This document shows, one piece after another, positions 8,336 to 16,536 of a DNA stretch of 64,000 nt. The notes beneath the pieces were generated by a model. That model was given only the letters and a program-made list of their open reading frames with translations, was not told where the DNA came from and did no database searches. Every line of letters starts with the position of its first letter. The stretch's first letter is position 1. The translations under genes and the position numbers were made by a program. This DNA comes from CAZHAC01 sp964383855 (GTDB lineage Bacteria > Chloroflexota > Dormibacteria > Dormibacterales > Dormibacteraceae): contig CAYLIP010000003.1 in the NCBI GenBank assembly GCA_964383855.1, positions 1 to 64,000 of the forward strand. The letters run 5' to 3'.

Positions 8336-8750
8336 CGGCGACCGTTCGCCGGCCGTAGTTCTGCGCGAACAGCGCCGGCGGTTCGAGGACGGCGAACTGG
8401 AGACCCGTGCGCTCAGACGCCATCCGCGGGTGGATGGCGGGCAGGGCGGGAATGATGAGCGTCAGCGCGAGCAGGCCGTGGACCAGGCCGAAAGCCGCGC
8501 CCAGCAGCCACCCCGACCTGCCCATCAGCGCAAAGGCCGATGCGTAGAAGAGAGCGAAGACCTGGCCGATGGCGAAGTGGATCAGGATGCCGGGCGCCCG
8601 CGCCCTGTCAAGGTCGGCGGTCACCATCGTGCCGAGCATGGTCGGCAGGTCCATCCGCGTCTGCCGGCCCAGCTGCGCGGCCACCATGACACCCGTCAGC
8701 ACGGCGGTGGCGATGAAGCCGAAGGTGAGCCAGCCCAGCCAATCCACCAC
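8277..8750 (-). CDS. Four-helix membrane protein (DUF6789-like)
   Basis: About 157 residues with four hydrophobic helices: GFIATAVLTGVMVAAQLG, the stretch around GQVFALFYASAFALMG, GAAFGLVHGLLALTLI, and AVTLLAHVAYGAILGG. The pattern of helix 1, DLPTMLGTM and the GLVHG motif resembles small conserved membrane proteins of unknown function (DUF6789-type). The frame is open further upstream, but the GTG at 8750 gives a natural N terminus and stays clear of the divergent SDR start. Overlaps the 3' end of the GH15 gene. Function unknown. Confidence 0.6.
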   Translation of the reverse strand: MVDWLGWLTFGFIATAVLTGVMVAAQLGRQTRMDLPTMLGTMVTADLDRARAPGILIHFAIGQVFALFYASAFALMGRSGWLLGAAFGLVHGLLALTLIIPALPAIHPRMASERTGLQFAVLEPPALFAQNYGRRTVAVTLLAHVAYGAILGGFLKP

Positions 8751-8771
8751 CAGATAATGAACCAGCAACCC

Positions 8772-9779
8772 ATGAGACCAAGAGTGGTGGTGATCACTGG
8801 AGCATCGAGCGGCATCGGCCGGGCGTGCGCCCGTCGCTTCGCGGCGGCCGGCTACCGCCTGGGCCTCATCGCCCGCTCCCGGGAGGGCCTGGCGGCGGCG
8901 GCGCGCGAGGCCGAGGCGGCCGGCTCGGAGGCGCTGGTCATCCAGGGAGACGTCGCCCGGGACGAAGACGTCGAGCGGCTCGCCTCGGAAACTGACGAAC
9001 GCTTCGGCGCGATCGACGTCTGGGTTAAAAACGCGATGGTCACCCTGCTGTCGCCGGTGGCGGAGATGGCATCCGAGGAGTTCCGGCGTGTGATCGAGGT
9101 GAACTATCTCGGCACGGTTCATGGAACGTTGGCCGCTCTCCGGCGGATGCGCCCGCGAGGCCAGGGGACCATCGTCCAGGTCGGTTCGGCGCTCGCCTAC
9201 CGCTCCATCCCGCTCCAGAGCGCTTATTGCGCGAGCAAGGCTGCCATCCGCGCCTTCACCGATTCCCTGCGCTCAGAGCTTTTCCACGACGGAAGTCCGA
9301 TCCGGGTGACGATGGTCCAGCTGCCCGCCGTCAACACGCCGCAGTTCGAGGTCATGCGCAACCGGATGCCGCGCAAGCCGCAGCCGGTGGCGCCGGTCTA
9401 CGCGCCGTCGATGATCGCGGACGCGATCCTTCACGCCGCCGAACATCCGGATCGGGAGATGACTGTTGCGGCGAGCGCGGTCAAGGCGATCTGGGGCCAG
9501 AAGCTCGTGCCAGGTCTGCTCGACCGGTACCTCGCGTCGTCGGGGTATGAGTCGCAGCAACGTCCGGAGGCAGACGAGCTCGGGCGCCTGGACAATCTTT
9601 TCGAGCCGCTTCCGGGGGACCGCGGCGCCGACGGCCCTTTCACGAACCGAAGCCGCGATTCGAGCCTCCAGGTCTGGCTGCGACGGCATCGCGCCGCGGG
9701 GATCGCGTCCGGCATGGCGATTGCGGCTGCAGGGGCAGGTGTCGCCGCCAGACGGCGCGCGGCCGGATCATTCCGCTAG
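8772..9779 (+). CDS. Short-chain dehydrogenase/reductase with C-terminal extension
   Basis: 335 residues. Classical SDR: TGASSGIGRA nucleotide-binding loop near 10-19, catalytic Ser in VQVGSALAY and YCASK giving the Tyr-x3-Lys pair. The usual NNAG motif reads KNAM: the first Asn is replaced by Lys. After about residue 245 an extra segment of about 90 residues ends in a membrane-like Ala/Gly stretch and a basic tail, as in the SDR subgroup often annotated oxidoreductase of unknown substrate. An in-frame ATG at 8757 is an alternative start. Neither has a ribosome site, and only about 20 bases separate it from the divergent gene, so it may be leaderless. Confidence 0.85.
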   Translation: MRPRVVVITGASSGIGRACARRFAAAGYRLGLIARSREGLAAAAREAEAAGSEALVIQGDVARDEDVERLASETDERFGAIDVWVKNAMVTLLSPVAEMASEEFRRVIEVNYLGTVHGTLAALRRMRPRGQGTIVQVGSALAYRSIPLQSAYCASKAAIRAFTDSLRSELFHDGSPIRVTMVQLPAVNTPQFEVMRNRMPRKPQPVAPVYAPSMIADAILHAAEHPDREMTVAASAVKAIWGQKLVPGLLDRYLASSGYESQQRPEADELGRLDNLFEPLPGDRGADGPFTNRSRDSSLQVWLRRHRAAGIASGMAIAAAGAGVAARRRAAGSFR

Positions 9780-10086
9780 CGCTGGTCAACCATAGCGCGG
9801 TGACGAATCGGGGGCGGTGAGCGCTGCGGGATCATGCAGAGCCCATGCCGCATGATTTGGCTTTCCCGACCCAACTCGGCCATCGGCGCCACCACACCCA
9901 CTGGCTCGGCTGGCCGGGACGGCTAAAAGACTGACGCCTCTCAGCAGGCGTCCGGCCGCGGCACCGGCAAAGGGCGGCTGAGGTATCGCCCGGCTGCACT
10001 CGTAGCGTGCAAGAACCTGCCTTCGGCCGGCCTCGCATCGTCTGAACGATGCGGCGTATACCTCCTCCTGAGGAGGACCCAAAGGT
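9780..10086 (+). other. 307-bp intergenic region with a folded leader
   Basis: No credible gene. It holds a 7-bp inverted repeat (ATCATGC 9831-9837 / GCATGAT 9850-9856) and then the chain of hairpins annotated separately at 9933-10076. No convincing promoter seen. Confidence 0.6.
9933..10076 (+). promoter_or_regulatory. Candidate switch-like leader RNA masking the ribosome binding site
   Basis: Five consecutive hairpins precede the oxidoreductase gene: GACGCCT/AGGCGTC (9933-9952), GGGCG/CGCCC (9972-9991), TGCAC/GTGCA (9995-10011), GCATCGT/ACGATGC with CTGA loop (10035-10052) and CCTCCT/AGGAGG (10061-10076). The last one contains the Shine-Dalgarno AGGAGG, 10 bases before the ATG at 10087. 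The loop of hairpin 1 (CTCAGC, 9940-9945) is fully complementary to GCTGAG in the loop of hairpin 2 (9977-9982). The overlapping GAGGTAT (9980-9986) is fully complementary to ATACCTC (10058-10064), which is part of the anti-Shine-Dalgarno strand. The pairings are mutually exclusive, the logic of a translational riboswitch or protein-controlled leader. I match it to no known class. Confidence 0.55.
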
Positions 10087-10725
10087 ATGAAGGTTGCGAT
10101 CATCGGCTCAGGGAACGTAGGCAAGGCGCTCGCGAGCTCCGCGGTCGGCGCCGGTCATGCGGTCACGCTGGCGGCGCACGACCCGTCGCACGCCGAGGGC
10201 GCGGCGAAGGCGACGCAGGCACGAGCGGCACGCTCGAGCAAGGAGGCGGTCAAGGATGCCGAGCTCGTCGTGCTGGCGGTGCCGGCCAACGCGGTGGACG
10301 AGGTCATTGACGAGCTGAGGCCGGAAATCGACGGCAAGGTCATCGTCGATGTCACCAACCGCCTGAACATGCAGGATCCGACGTCGTCGATTGATGGCTC
10401 ATCCAACGCCGAGCACATTCAGCAGAAGGCTCCGACCGCCCATGTGGTGAAGGCGTTCAACTACGCCTTCGCGTCGAACATGGCCGACCCCGAACTCGAG
10501 GGCACCAGGCTGGACGCCTTCGTCGCCGGCGACGACAAGGGGGCCAAAGAGAAGGTCGCTGGGTTTGCCGAGTCGATCGGGTTCCGGCCGATAGACGCGG
10601 GCGCGCTCGGGATGGCTCGAGCGCTGGAGGCGATGGCGGTGCTCAACATCTCCCTCCAGGTCCAGCACGGTTGGCCGTGGCAGAGCGGGTGGAAGTTGGT
10701 CGGCCCAACTGGCGACGGATCCTGA
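10087..10725 (+). CDS. NADPH-dependent F420 reductase-like oxidoreductase
   Basis: 212 residues. The Rossmann fold starts at once with MKVAIIGSGNVGKAL, followed by LVVLAVPANAVDEVI and GKVIVDVTNRL, the pattern of the F420-dependent NADP oxidoreductase (Fno/NpdG) family that moves hydride between F420 and NADP. HVVKAFNYAFASNM corresponds to the conserved VKAFN segment and MARALEAMA to the C-terminal helix. Some family members reduce other substrates, so F420 use is inferred. Translation is probably controlled by the folded leader upstream; no other gene follows closely. Confidence 0.85.
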   Translation: MKVAIIGSGNVGKALASSAVGAGHAVTLAAHDPSHAEGAAKATQARAARSSKEAVKDAELVVLAVPANAVDEVIDELRPEIDGKVIVDVTNRLNMQDPTSSIDGSSNAEHIQQKAPTAHVVKAFNYAFASNMADPELEGTRLDAFVAGDDKGAKEKVAGFAESIGFRPIDAGALGMARALEAMAVLNISLQVQHGWPWQSGWKLVGPTGDGS

Positions 10726-11083
10726 GCTGCGCCGTTGCAGCCGGTCGTCCTTTAGCTCCTGAGCCACCAGCTTGAGCCGTTCCGAAGGAACCAACTGACC
10801 CGCCCATTTGGAACCTGGCACTGGCCGCCGGACGGACCAAAACCCACCCATCTTGGCCAGGGTTGTTTCTGGGCTCATCCGCCTGGTTCGGTTCCTGCAG
10901 GATAAGGCGGGGCGGCGGTCGCGCGCATCGTCAGCTACAAAATGGAAGAAAAGGAACAAACGTCGGGTCGTGACCTGACGTTGAGGTCCGGCTCGGCGAT
11001 GTCGTCGAGGAAGAAGCGCGTCCTCAGGCGCTCTGATCGAGCGAATCACGGGATGACATGGCGCGCGCTGAACCTTCCGACTA
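10726..11083. other. 358-bp intergenic region, no clear gene
   Basis: No open frame here has a start signal and a family match. A minus-strand stretch around 10745-10825 reads like ordinary protein (QLVPSERLKLVAQELKDD) but its frame runs on through the upstream gene. Imperfect inverted repeats (GACCT/AGGTC near 10970) occur before the ligase gene. An A-rich patch lies at 10935-10960. Confidence 0.5.
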
Positions 11084-12664
11084 ATGACCCCGAATCTCGC
11101 CTATCATCAAGTGCACGTGAATCTCGCGCGTTCAATCCGTCATCACGCGATTCGCCATCCCGACCGTCTCGCCGTGGTCGCTGACAGCTTCCGGCAGACC
11201 TTCAGTGAACTCGATCAGCGGTCGGACCGCCTCGCTCTGTCGCTGCAGAACGAATTTGGAGTCAGGCCGGGTGTTCGCGTCGCGTACCTGATGGGAAATC
11301 GCCCGCAGATACCCGAGCTTCTGGCAGCGATATGGAAGCTGGGCGCAATCGCGGTTCCCCTCAACTTCCGGCTCAGCGGCGCGGAAATTCAGGCGATCGC
11401 CGCCAACGCGAGTCCCTTCCTTCTGGTCACTGATTCCGAGTATTTGGAGGTGGCCAGGACGGCGCTGCACACCGCTGGAATTCCGGTGCTGGATATCGAC
11501 AATTCTGGATTCGAAGGCTTGCTGGATCGTGCCAGCGGCGACGTCTTTCGCCTGCCCGTCGCCGACGCTCAGGACGATGCCTGCATCGTGTACACGAGTG
11601 GGACGACTGGGCCCCCAAAGGGCGCCGTGTTCACGCACGCGGCGGTGATGAACCATGCCGCGAACCTGGCGCTGGAGTGTGGGCTGGGTGGCGACAGCCG
11701 CTATCTGGTCAGCCTGCCCCACCACGTGAGCGTGACGGTCGCATTCGCCTCATGCTTCTATGTCGGAGCGACCGTCGTCACGACTGAGGTCCGCGCCTTC
11801 GATGGCGAACGGTTCGTGGACGATGTTAATCGGCATGGCGTCACACATACCGAGATCGTGCCGACCCAGCTGTACCGCGTCCTCGAGGCAGCCCGGGACC
11901 GTCATCTCAGGATACCGTCCATGCGCACCATCTGTTACGGATCGGCGCCCGCCGCACCGGACCGAGTTCGCGAGATGATCGACCGCTTCGGCCCGATCTT
12001 CATGCAGGTCTACGGGATGACTGAGACCTGCGGTATCGCCACCACGCTTCGCAAGGAGGAGCACGTCAGGGCCCTGGCGGAGGCCCCGGGGCAGCTCTCC
12101 TCGGCCGGTCATCCGTCGTACGGGATGCACATCAGAGTCGTCGACGACCGTGGCGTGGACGTCGCGGTAGGAGAGCGAGGTGAGGTGTGGTTCCGGAGCC
12201 CTTACATCATGCGCGGTTACTGGCAGAACCCGGAGCAGACGGCGGAGGCGATCGTGGACGGACACGTGCGCTCGGGCGACATTGGCGAGATCCGCAACGA
12301 CGGCTGTCTCTATCTGGTCGACCGCAAGAAGGACCTAATCATCCGCGGCGGCCAAAACCTCGGCAGCAAGGAGATCGAAGAGGTCCTCTTCCAGCATCCG
12401 GGCGTCCTCGAGGTGGCCGTGGTCGCTGCGCCCGACCACGAGTGGGGAGAGGAGGCGGTGGCGGTCGTCGTGAGACGTGCCGGAAGTGGGGTCTCGGCGG
12501 CCGAGCTCGCCGCTTTCTGCGCGGACCAGGGCCTCAGCCGGTTCAAGACGCCCAACCGCTTCGATTTCGTAGAGTCGCTGCCTAAGAACTCGTCCGGCAA
12601 GATTGCCAAGTCCGAGCTCCGAGACCGCTACCGGCAAGCACCCACCGGGACGCACAGCCAGTAG
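11084..12664 (+). CDS. Acyl-CoA synthetase / AMP-dependent ligase
   Basis: 526 residues, ANL superfamily. It activates a carboxylic acid to acyl-AMP and then acyl-CoA. Motifs: P-loop YTSGTTGPPKG (170-180), YGMTET (A5), SGDIG (usually TGD), DRKKDLIIRGGQN hinge (A8), and SSGKIAKSELR with the catalytic lysine at 506 (A10). It is convergent with the catabolic operon starting at 13570, whose two crotonases and CoA-transferase need acyl-CoA substrates, so it may feed that pathway. There is no ribosome site before the ATG; a GTG at 11111 is an alternative. Substrate not predictable. Confidence 0.9.
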   Translation: MTPNLAYHQVHVNLARSIRHHAIRHPDRLAVVADSFRQTFSELDQRSDRLALSLQNEFGVRPGVRVAYLMGNRPQIPELLAAIWKLGAIAVPLNFRLSGAEIQAIAANASPFLLVTDSEYLEVARTALHTAGIPVLDIDNSGFEGLLDRASGDVFRLPVADAQDDACIVYTSGTTGPPKGAVFTHAAVMNHAANLALECGLGGDSRYLVSLPHHVSVTVAFASCFYVGATVVTTEVRAFDGERFVDDVNRHGVTHTEIVPTQLYRVLEAARDRHLRIPSMRTICYGSAPAAPDRVREMIDRFGPIFMQVYGMTETCGIATTLRKEEHVRALAEAPGQLSSAGHPSYGMHIRVVDDRGVDVAVGERGEVWFRSPYIMRGYWQNPEQTAEAIVDGHVRSGDIGEIRNDGCLYLVDRKKDLIIRGGQNLGSKEIEEVLFQHPGVLEVAVVAAPDHEWGEEAVAVVVRRAGSGVSAAELAAFCADQGLSRFKTPNRFDFVESLPKNSSGKIAKSELRDRYRQAPTGTHSQ

Positions 12665-12760
12665 CTTCGGGTCCTTGATGAGTGCCACTTCCGGCATGAC
12701 GCTCCGGATGCCATCGAGATCCGCGGAACTGACTCTTGCGTCACCCGCCATGCATCCCGC

Positions 12761-13570
12761 CTATTGCTGTCGGTGCTTCTTACCCTCGCGCTCGCCGGCT
12801 CGTTCGTCCCGTCGCGCCAGGAACTCGGTGATCGCCCGCCGGGGGGCGCCGCTTGCGAAGACCACGCTCGTCACTCCGACGCTGTAGTCGATCGCCGTCA
12901 TCAGGTCGGACGTCATCCACTTGGTGACGATGTCCTTCTGGGCGCGCAGCGCCAGTGCATCGTGGCGCGCGATGTCGAGAGCGAGCAGCTGCACCGAACG
13001 ACGGAGGTCGGCCGGCGGCACGACGCGGGTGCAGAGCCCGATGGCCAGGGCCTCGGCGGCCCCGACGTGGCGCGCAGTGTAAATGATCTCGCGGGCGCGA
13101 CCATGCCCGACGACCAGGGGTAGGAGGGCCGCCTCGATCGGGACCGGTGCTCCCATGTTGAGCTCGGTGAGGCCGAAGACGGCGGACTCCGACGCAACCC
13201 GGATGTCCGCCGCCAGGGCGAGGACGCAGCCTCCGCCAAGGGCATAGCCGTTGACGGCGGCGATGCACGGCTTCTGCATCAACAGCACTGAGCGGTAGGC
13301 CTGGCTTTCCATGCGGGTGAAGCGATCACACGCGACCGCATCCATGTCGGCCATCTCGTCCACGAAGATGCCGGCACTGAAGGCCCGGTCGCCGGCGCCG
13401 GTGACGACGACGACCCGCACTTCGTCGTCCCGCTCCAGCTTCGCCACCGCGTCCGTAATCTCCTCGAGGGTTCGGATTTTGAGGGTGTTGAGGACTTCAG
13501 GCCGCTCGATCGTGAGCCACCCCACGCCATCGTCGACGGCGATTGACACGTCGTGGAACTGGCGGCTCAA
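12761..13570 (-). CDS. Enoyl-CoA hydratase/isomerase family protein (last gene of catabolic operon)
   Basis: 269-residue crotonase-fold protein. The acyl-CoA and oxyanion-hole elements are present: GAGDRAFSAGIFVDEM and the glycine-rich AAVNGYALGGGCVLALAADIR. ELNMGAPVP lies where one catalytic acid normally sits, though the second glutamate is not obvious, so the reaction could be hydration, isomerisation or C-C cleavage. I start it at the TTG at 13570 that overlaps the TGA of the ABC ATPase gene (TTGA). It is the distal gene of the minus-strand operon running from 24537. A second crotonase gene lies in the same operon at 20473. Confidence 0.87.
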   Translation of the reverse strand: MSRQFHDVSIAVDDGVGWLTIERPEVLNTLKIRTLEEITDAVAKLERDDEVRVVVVTGAGDRAFSAGIFVDEMADMDAVACDRFTRMESQAYRSVLLMQKPCIAAVNGYALGGGCVLALAADIRVASESAVFGLTELNMGAPVPIEAALLPLVVGHGRAREIIYTARHVGAAEALAIGLCTRVVPPADLRRSVQLLALDIARHDALALRAQKDIVTKWMTSDLMTAIDYSVGVTSVVFASGAPRRAITEFLARRDERAGEREGKKHRQQ

Positions 13571-14619
13571 CTCGCACTCGCCTCGCCATGCCGAAGGCCT
13601 TCGCCTCTCGCGAGCGGGAAGTAGCAGGCGACCATGTGCCGCGGATCGACGTCCTCGAGCGGTGGGTGCTCGACGGCGCACACGTCCTGGGCTCGGGGGC
13701 AGCGCGTACGGAACCGGCACCCACTCGGGGGCGACATCGGTGAGGGAGGGTCGCCGGCCAGTAGGACGCGGGTGGCCGGACGCTGTCCGGGCAGGACTGG
13801 AACCGCCGAAAGAAGTGCGGACGTGTAGGGATGCCTTGGATTGCGGCAGACTTCCTCCGCCGGCCCGTATTCGACGATCTTGCCCAGGAACATGATCGCC
13901 ACGTTGGTGCTTATGTGGCGGACGACCCGCAGGTCGTGGCTGATGAAGATGTAGGTGAGGGACAGCTTCTCCTGCAGCTCGAGCAGAAGGTTGATGATCT
14001 GCGCTTGGATTGAAACATCGAGGGCGGATAGGGGTTCGTCCGCGACAATCAGCTTCGGTCTCAGGATGATCGCGCGCGCTATACCGATGCGTTGGCGCTG
14101 ACCCCCGGAGAACTCGTGAGGGAAGCGTTCGGCCATGCGTGCGTTGAGCCCCACGAGCTCGAGAGCCTCTTGCATGCGTCCGCGGACCTCATGCTCCGGA
14201 AAGCCATGCGCGACCAAAGGTTCGGCGACGATGTCGCGCACGGTCGCCCTGGGGTTTAGCGACGAGTAAGGGTCCTGGAATATCGGCTGCATGTTCATTC
14301 GGACCCGACGCAGCTTTTCGCCGCGCAGCGCCGTGATGTCCTGGCCCATGAAGCTGATGGTCCCGTCGTCGACGTCGTAGAGGCGCAGGACGCAGCGCGC
14401 CAAGGTGGATTTGCCGCAGCCGGTCTCTCCCGCCAGGCCCAGAGTCTGCCCGCGCTCCAGCGTGAACGAGACATCGTCGACCGCCTGGATTCGACGGGGC
14501 GGCTTGAACGGCACCCCGCTGGGGACCTTGAAGTGCAGGCGGAGGTGCTGGGCCGATACGAGCGGTTCGGCTCCCATGTCGCCAACCTGGGCCCGCTGGC
14601 CCGGCTTCCTAAGAAGCAT
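13567..14619 (-). CDS. Peptide-type ABC transporter ATP-binding protein (DppF/OppF type)
   Basis: 350 residues. Walker A GETGCGKST, signature FSGGQRQR, Walker B LIVADEPLSALD and H-loop ISHD. The C-terminal oligopeptide-transporter zone with GCRFRTRCPRA carries the cysteines typical of OppF/DppF. The ATG at 14619 overlaps the end of the DppD-type gene by 11 bases; an internal ATG at 14577 is also possible. Powers import with the other three transport genes here and the receptor at 22825. Confidence 0.92.
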   Translation of the reverse strand: MLLRKPGQRAQVGDMGAEPLVSAQHLRLHFKVPSGVPFKPPRRIQAVDDVSFTLERGQTLGLAGETGCGKSTLARCVLRLYDVDDGTISFMGQDITALRGEKLRRVRMNMQPIFQDPYSSLNPRATVRDIVAEPLVAHGFPEHEVRGRMQEALELVGLNARMAERFPHEFSGGQRQRIGIARAIILRPKLIVADEPLSALDVSIQAQIINLLLELQEKLSLTYIFISHDLRVVRHISTNVAIMFLGKIVEYGPAEEVCRNPRHPYTSALLSAVPVLPGQRPATRVLLAGDPPSPMSPPSGCRFRTRCPRAQDVCAVEHPPLEDVDPRHMVACYFPLARGEGLRHGEASAS

Positions 14620-15649
14620 TTCGCTCTTCCTCGATGGACGGCAGACCGCCCTCCTGAGCGACCCAGCATGCCGAGCGGGTGCCATCGATTTCGAGGAGCA
14701 TGGGTTCGTCGTCCAGGCACCGGCCGACGCGGTAGGTGCAGCGCGGGTTGAACTTGCACCCCGGTGGCAACTCTTCCAGGTTCGGGGGCTCGCCGCCGAT
14801 CGTATGCAGCCTCGCACCGGGCGCCAGGTCCGGGGCGGGGACTGCGGCCAGGAGGGCCCTCGTGTACGGATGCTGCGGCCGGCGAAGGATTTGCTGGGTC
14901 GGACCGATTTCCACGATCTGGCCGGCGTACATCACGGCGATCCGTTCACACGTCTCGGCCACCACACCGAGGTCATGGCTGATCAGGATCACGGTGGCGC
15001 CGCGCTCTCGGTGGACTCGGTCGAGCAGGCTCAGCACCTGGGCCTGGACGGTCACGTCGAGGGCGGTCGTCGGCTCGTCGGCAATGATCAGCTCCGGCGC
15101 GGCCATCAGCGACATCGCGATCATCGCCCGCTGTCGCATGCCTCCAGAGAACTCGTGCGGGTAACTCGACATCCGCTCGCGAGCCTCCGGGATGCCGACG
15201 CCGCGCAGGCCCTCCTCGGCCATGGTCCTCGACTGCCGGCGGTTCGCCAAGCGATGCAGAAGCGCGGGCTCCGCGACCTGCTCACCGATGCGCATTATGG
15301 GATTGAGCGACGTCATCGGGTCCTGAAAGACCATGGCCATGCGCCGGCCGCGGATCTCGGAAAGCTGGTTGCGCGGGATCCCGACCAGCTCCTGGCCGTG
15401 GAACCGGATCGAGCCGGAGCGGATGCGAACGCCGGAGGGCAGGAGACCCATGACACTGAGCGCGGTGAGACTCTTGCCGGAGCCCGACTCGCCGACGATG
15501 CCGAGCATCTCGGCAGGCTCGACCGAGAGCGACAGTCCACGCACGGCCAGGTGCGACGCGCGTCGCGGCCCGACCTCCACCTGGAGTCCGGTGAGCTCAA
15601 GAATCGGCCCCGTCGAGGCGCGGCCGTCATGGCCGCGATGGCGACCCAT
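14609..15649 (-). CDS. Peptide-type ABC transporter ATP-binding protein (DppD/OppD type)
   Basis: 346 residues. Walker A GESGSGKS, Q-loop VFQDPMTSLNP, signature FSGGMRQR, Walker B LIIADEPTTALD, and a C-terminal CKFNPRCTY domain as in OppD/DppD. Second ATPase of the heterodimer with the 13567 product. It follows the permease gene by 4 bases. The substrate need not be a peptide: this transporter family also carries oligosaccharides and opines, and the operon content argues for a sugar-acid or acyl compound. Confidence 0.92.
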   Translation of the reverse strand: MGRHRGHDGRASTGPILELTGLQVEVGPRRASHLAVRGLSLSVEPAEMLGIVGESGSGKSLTALSVMGLLPSGVRIRSGSIRFHGQELVGIPRNQLSEIRGRRMAMVFQDPMTSLNPIMRIGEQVAEPALLHRLANRRQSRTMAEEGLRGVGIPEARERMSSYPHEFSGGMRQRAMIAMSLMAAPELIIADEPTTALDVTVQAQVLSLLDRVHRERGATVILISHDLGVVAETCERIAVMYAGQIVEIGPTQQILRRPQHPYTRALLAAVPAPDLAPGARLHTIGGEPPNLEELPPGCKFNPRCTYRVGRCLDDEPMLLEIDGTRSACWVAQEGGLPSIEEERNAS

Positions 15650-15653
15650 GATG

Positions 15654-16535
15654 CTAGCGGCGCCCCTTCAGCCAGGGATCCATCGCGTCTCGGATGGAGT
15701 CCCCAGCCAGGTTGAAGGCGAACACCAGGCTCAGGATGGCGAGGGCGGGAAAGGTGGCTACCCACCACTGGTCCATCACCTCGGCGCCGGAGGCGACCAT
15801 GGAACCCCATTCCGGGTCTGGTGGCTTGGCCCCCAGGCCGAGGAAGCTCAGCATGGCGAAGTTCAAGATGGCCCGCCCCACATCGATCGCCGCCATCACG
15901 AAGAGCGTAGGCAGCGCGTTAGGCAGCACCACGCGCAGCAGGATGCCGGTCGGCCGCCTGCCGGCGGCGCGAGAGGCCACCACGTACTCCTTGGATTTGA
16001 GCTCCAGGACGAGCCCGCGGCAGACTCGAGCGTACTGGGGCCACCAGATGGCTGCCAAAGCCATGACGCCGTGGACCAGACCGGCGCCGAGCGCGGCGGC
16101 CACGGCCATCGCCAGGATGATGATCGGGAAGGCGAGGACCATGTCCGTGATGCGCATCATGAGCTCGTCGATCGCCCCCCCCATGAAGCCGGCCACGGCT
16201 CCGAATGCGGTTCCCACGGCGAAGCCGATCACCACCACGATCGCGGCCGCGGGCAGTGAGATCCGGGCGCCGTACAGGACGCGACTGAAGACGTCGCGGC
16301 CCAGCTGGTCGGTGCCGAAGAGGTGCCCGAGGCCCGGAGCCTGGAGTCGGTTGGCGACATCCTGCGCGAGCGGGTCCGCATGCGCGAAGAGCGGCGCCAG
16401 TGCGCCCAGGACGATCCACAGGGCCATCACGGTCACGCTGAGCAGGACGAGCGGGCTCGTGCCGGTCATCGAGGCGCGGATCGCGCCCAGGCGCGAGGCC
16501 CGCAGGAGGAGCGGCATCGGTGAAGCTGCGGCCAT
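15654..16535 (-). CDS. Peptide-type ABC transporter permease (DppC type)
   Basis: 293 residues, about six transmembrane helices. N-terminal OppC_N-like segment, GTDQLGRDVFSRVLYGARISL periplasmic loop, and the EAA-type loop SKEYVVASRAAGRRPTGILLRVVLPN that docks to the ATPases. It starts one base after the stop of the DppB-type gene. Confidence 0.92.
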   Translation of the reverse strand: MAAASPMPLLLRASRLGAIRASMTGTSPLVLLSVTVMALWIVLGALAPLFAHADPLAQDVANRLQAPGLGHLFGTDQLGRDVFSRVLYGARISLPAAAIVVVIGFAVGTAFGAVAGFMGGAIDELMMRITDMVLAFPIIILAMAVAAALGAGLVHGVMALAAIWWPQYARVCRGLVLELKSKEYVVASRAAGRRPTGILLRVVLPNALPTLFVMAAIDVGRAILNFAMLSFLGLGAKPPDPEWGSMVASGAEVMDQWWVATFPALAILSLVFAFNLAGDSIRDAMDPWLKGRR

Positions 16536-16536
16536 C

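Noticed and set aside
9880..9952. Possible cobalamin riboswitch (CCACTG followed by GGGACGGC)
   Set aside because: The B12 box and the following conserved core are missing, so the likeness is only a few bases.
10399..11049. Minus-strand open frame with protein-like stretch QLVPSERLKLVAQELKDD near 10745-10825
   Set aside because: The frame runs through the whole antisense of the oxidoreductase gene without a sensible start, end or family match; probably chance in high-GC DNA.
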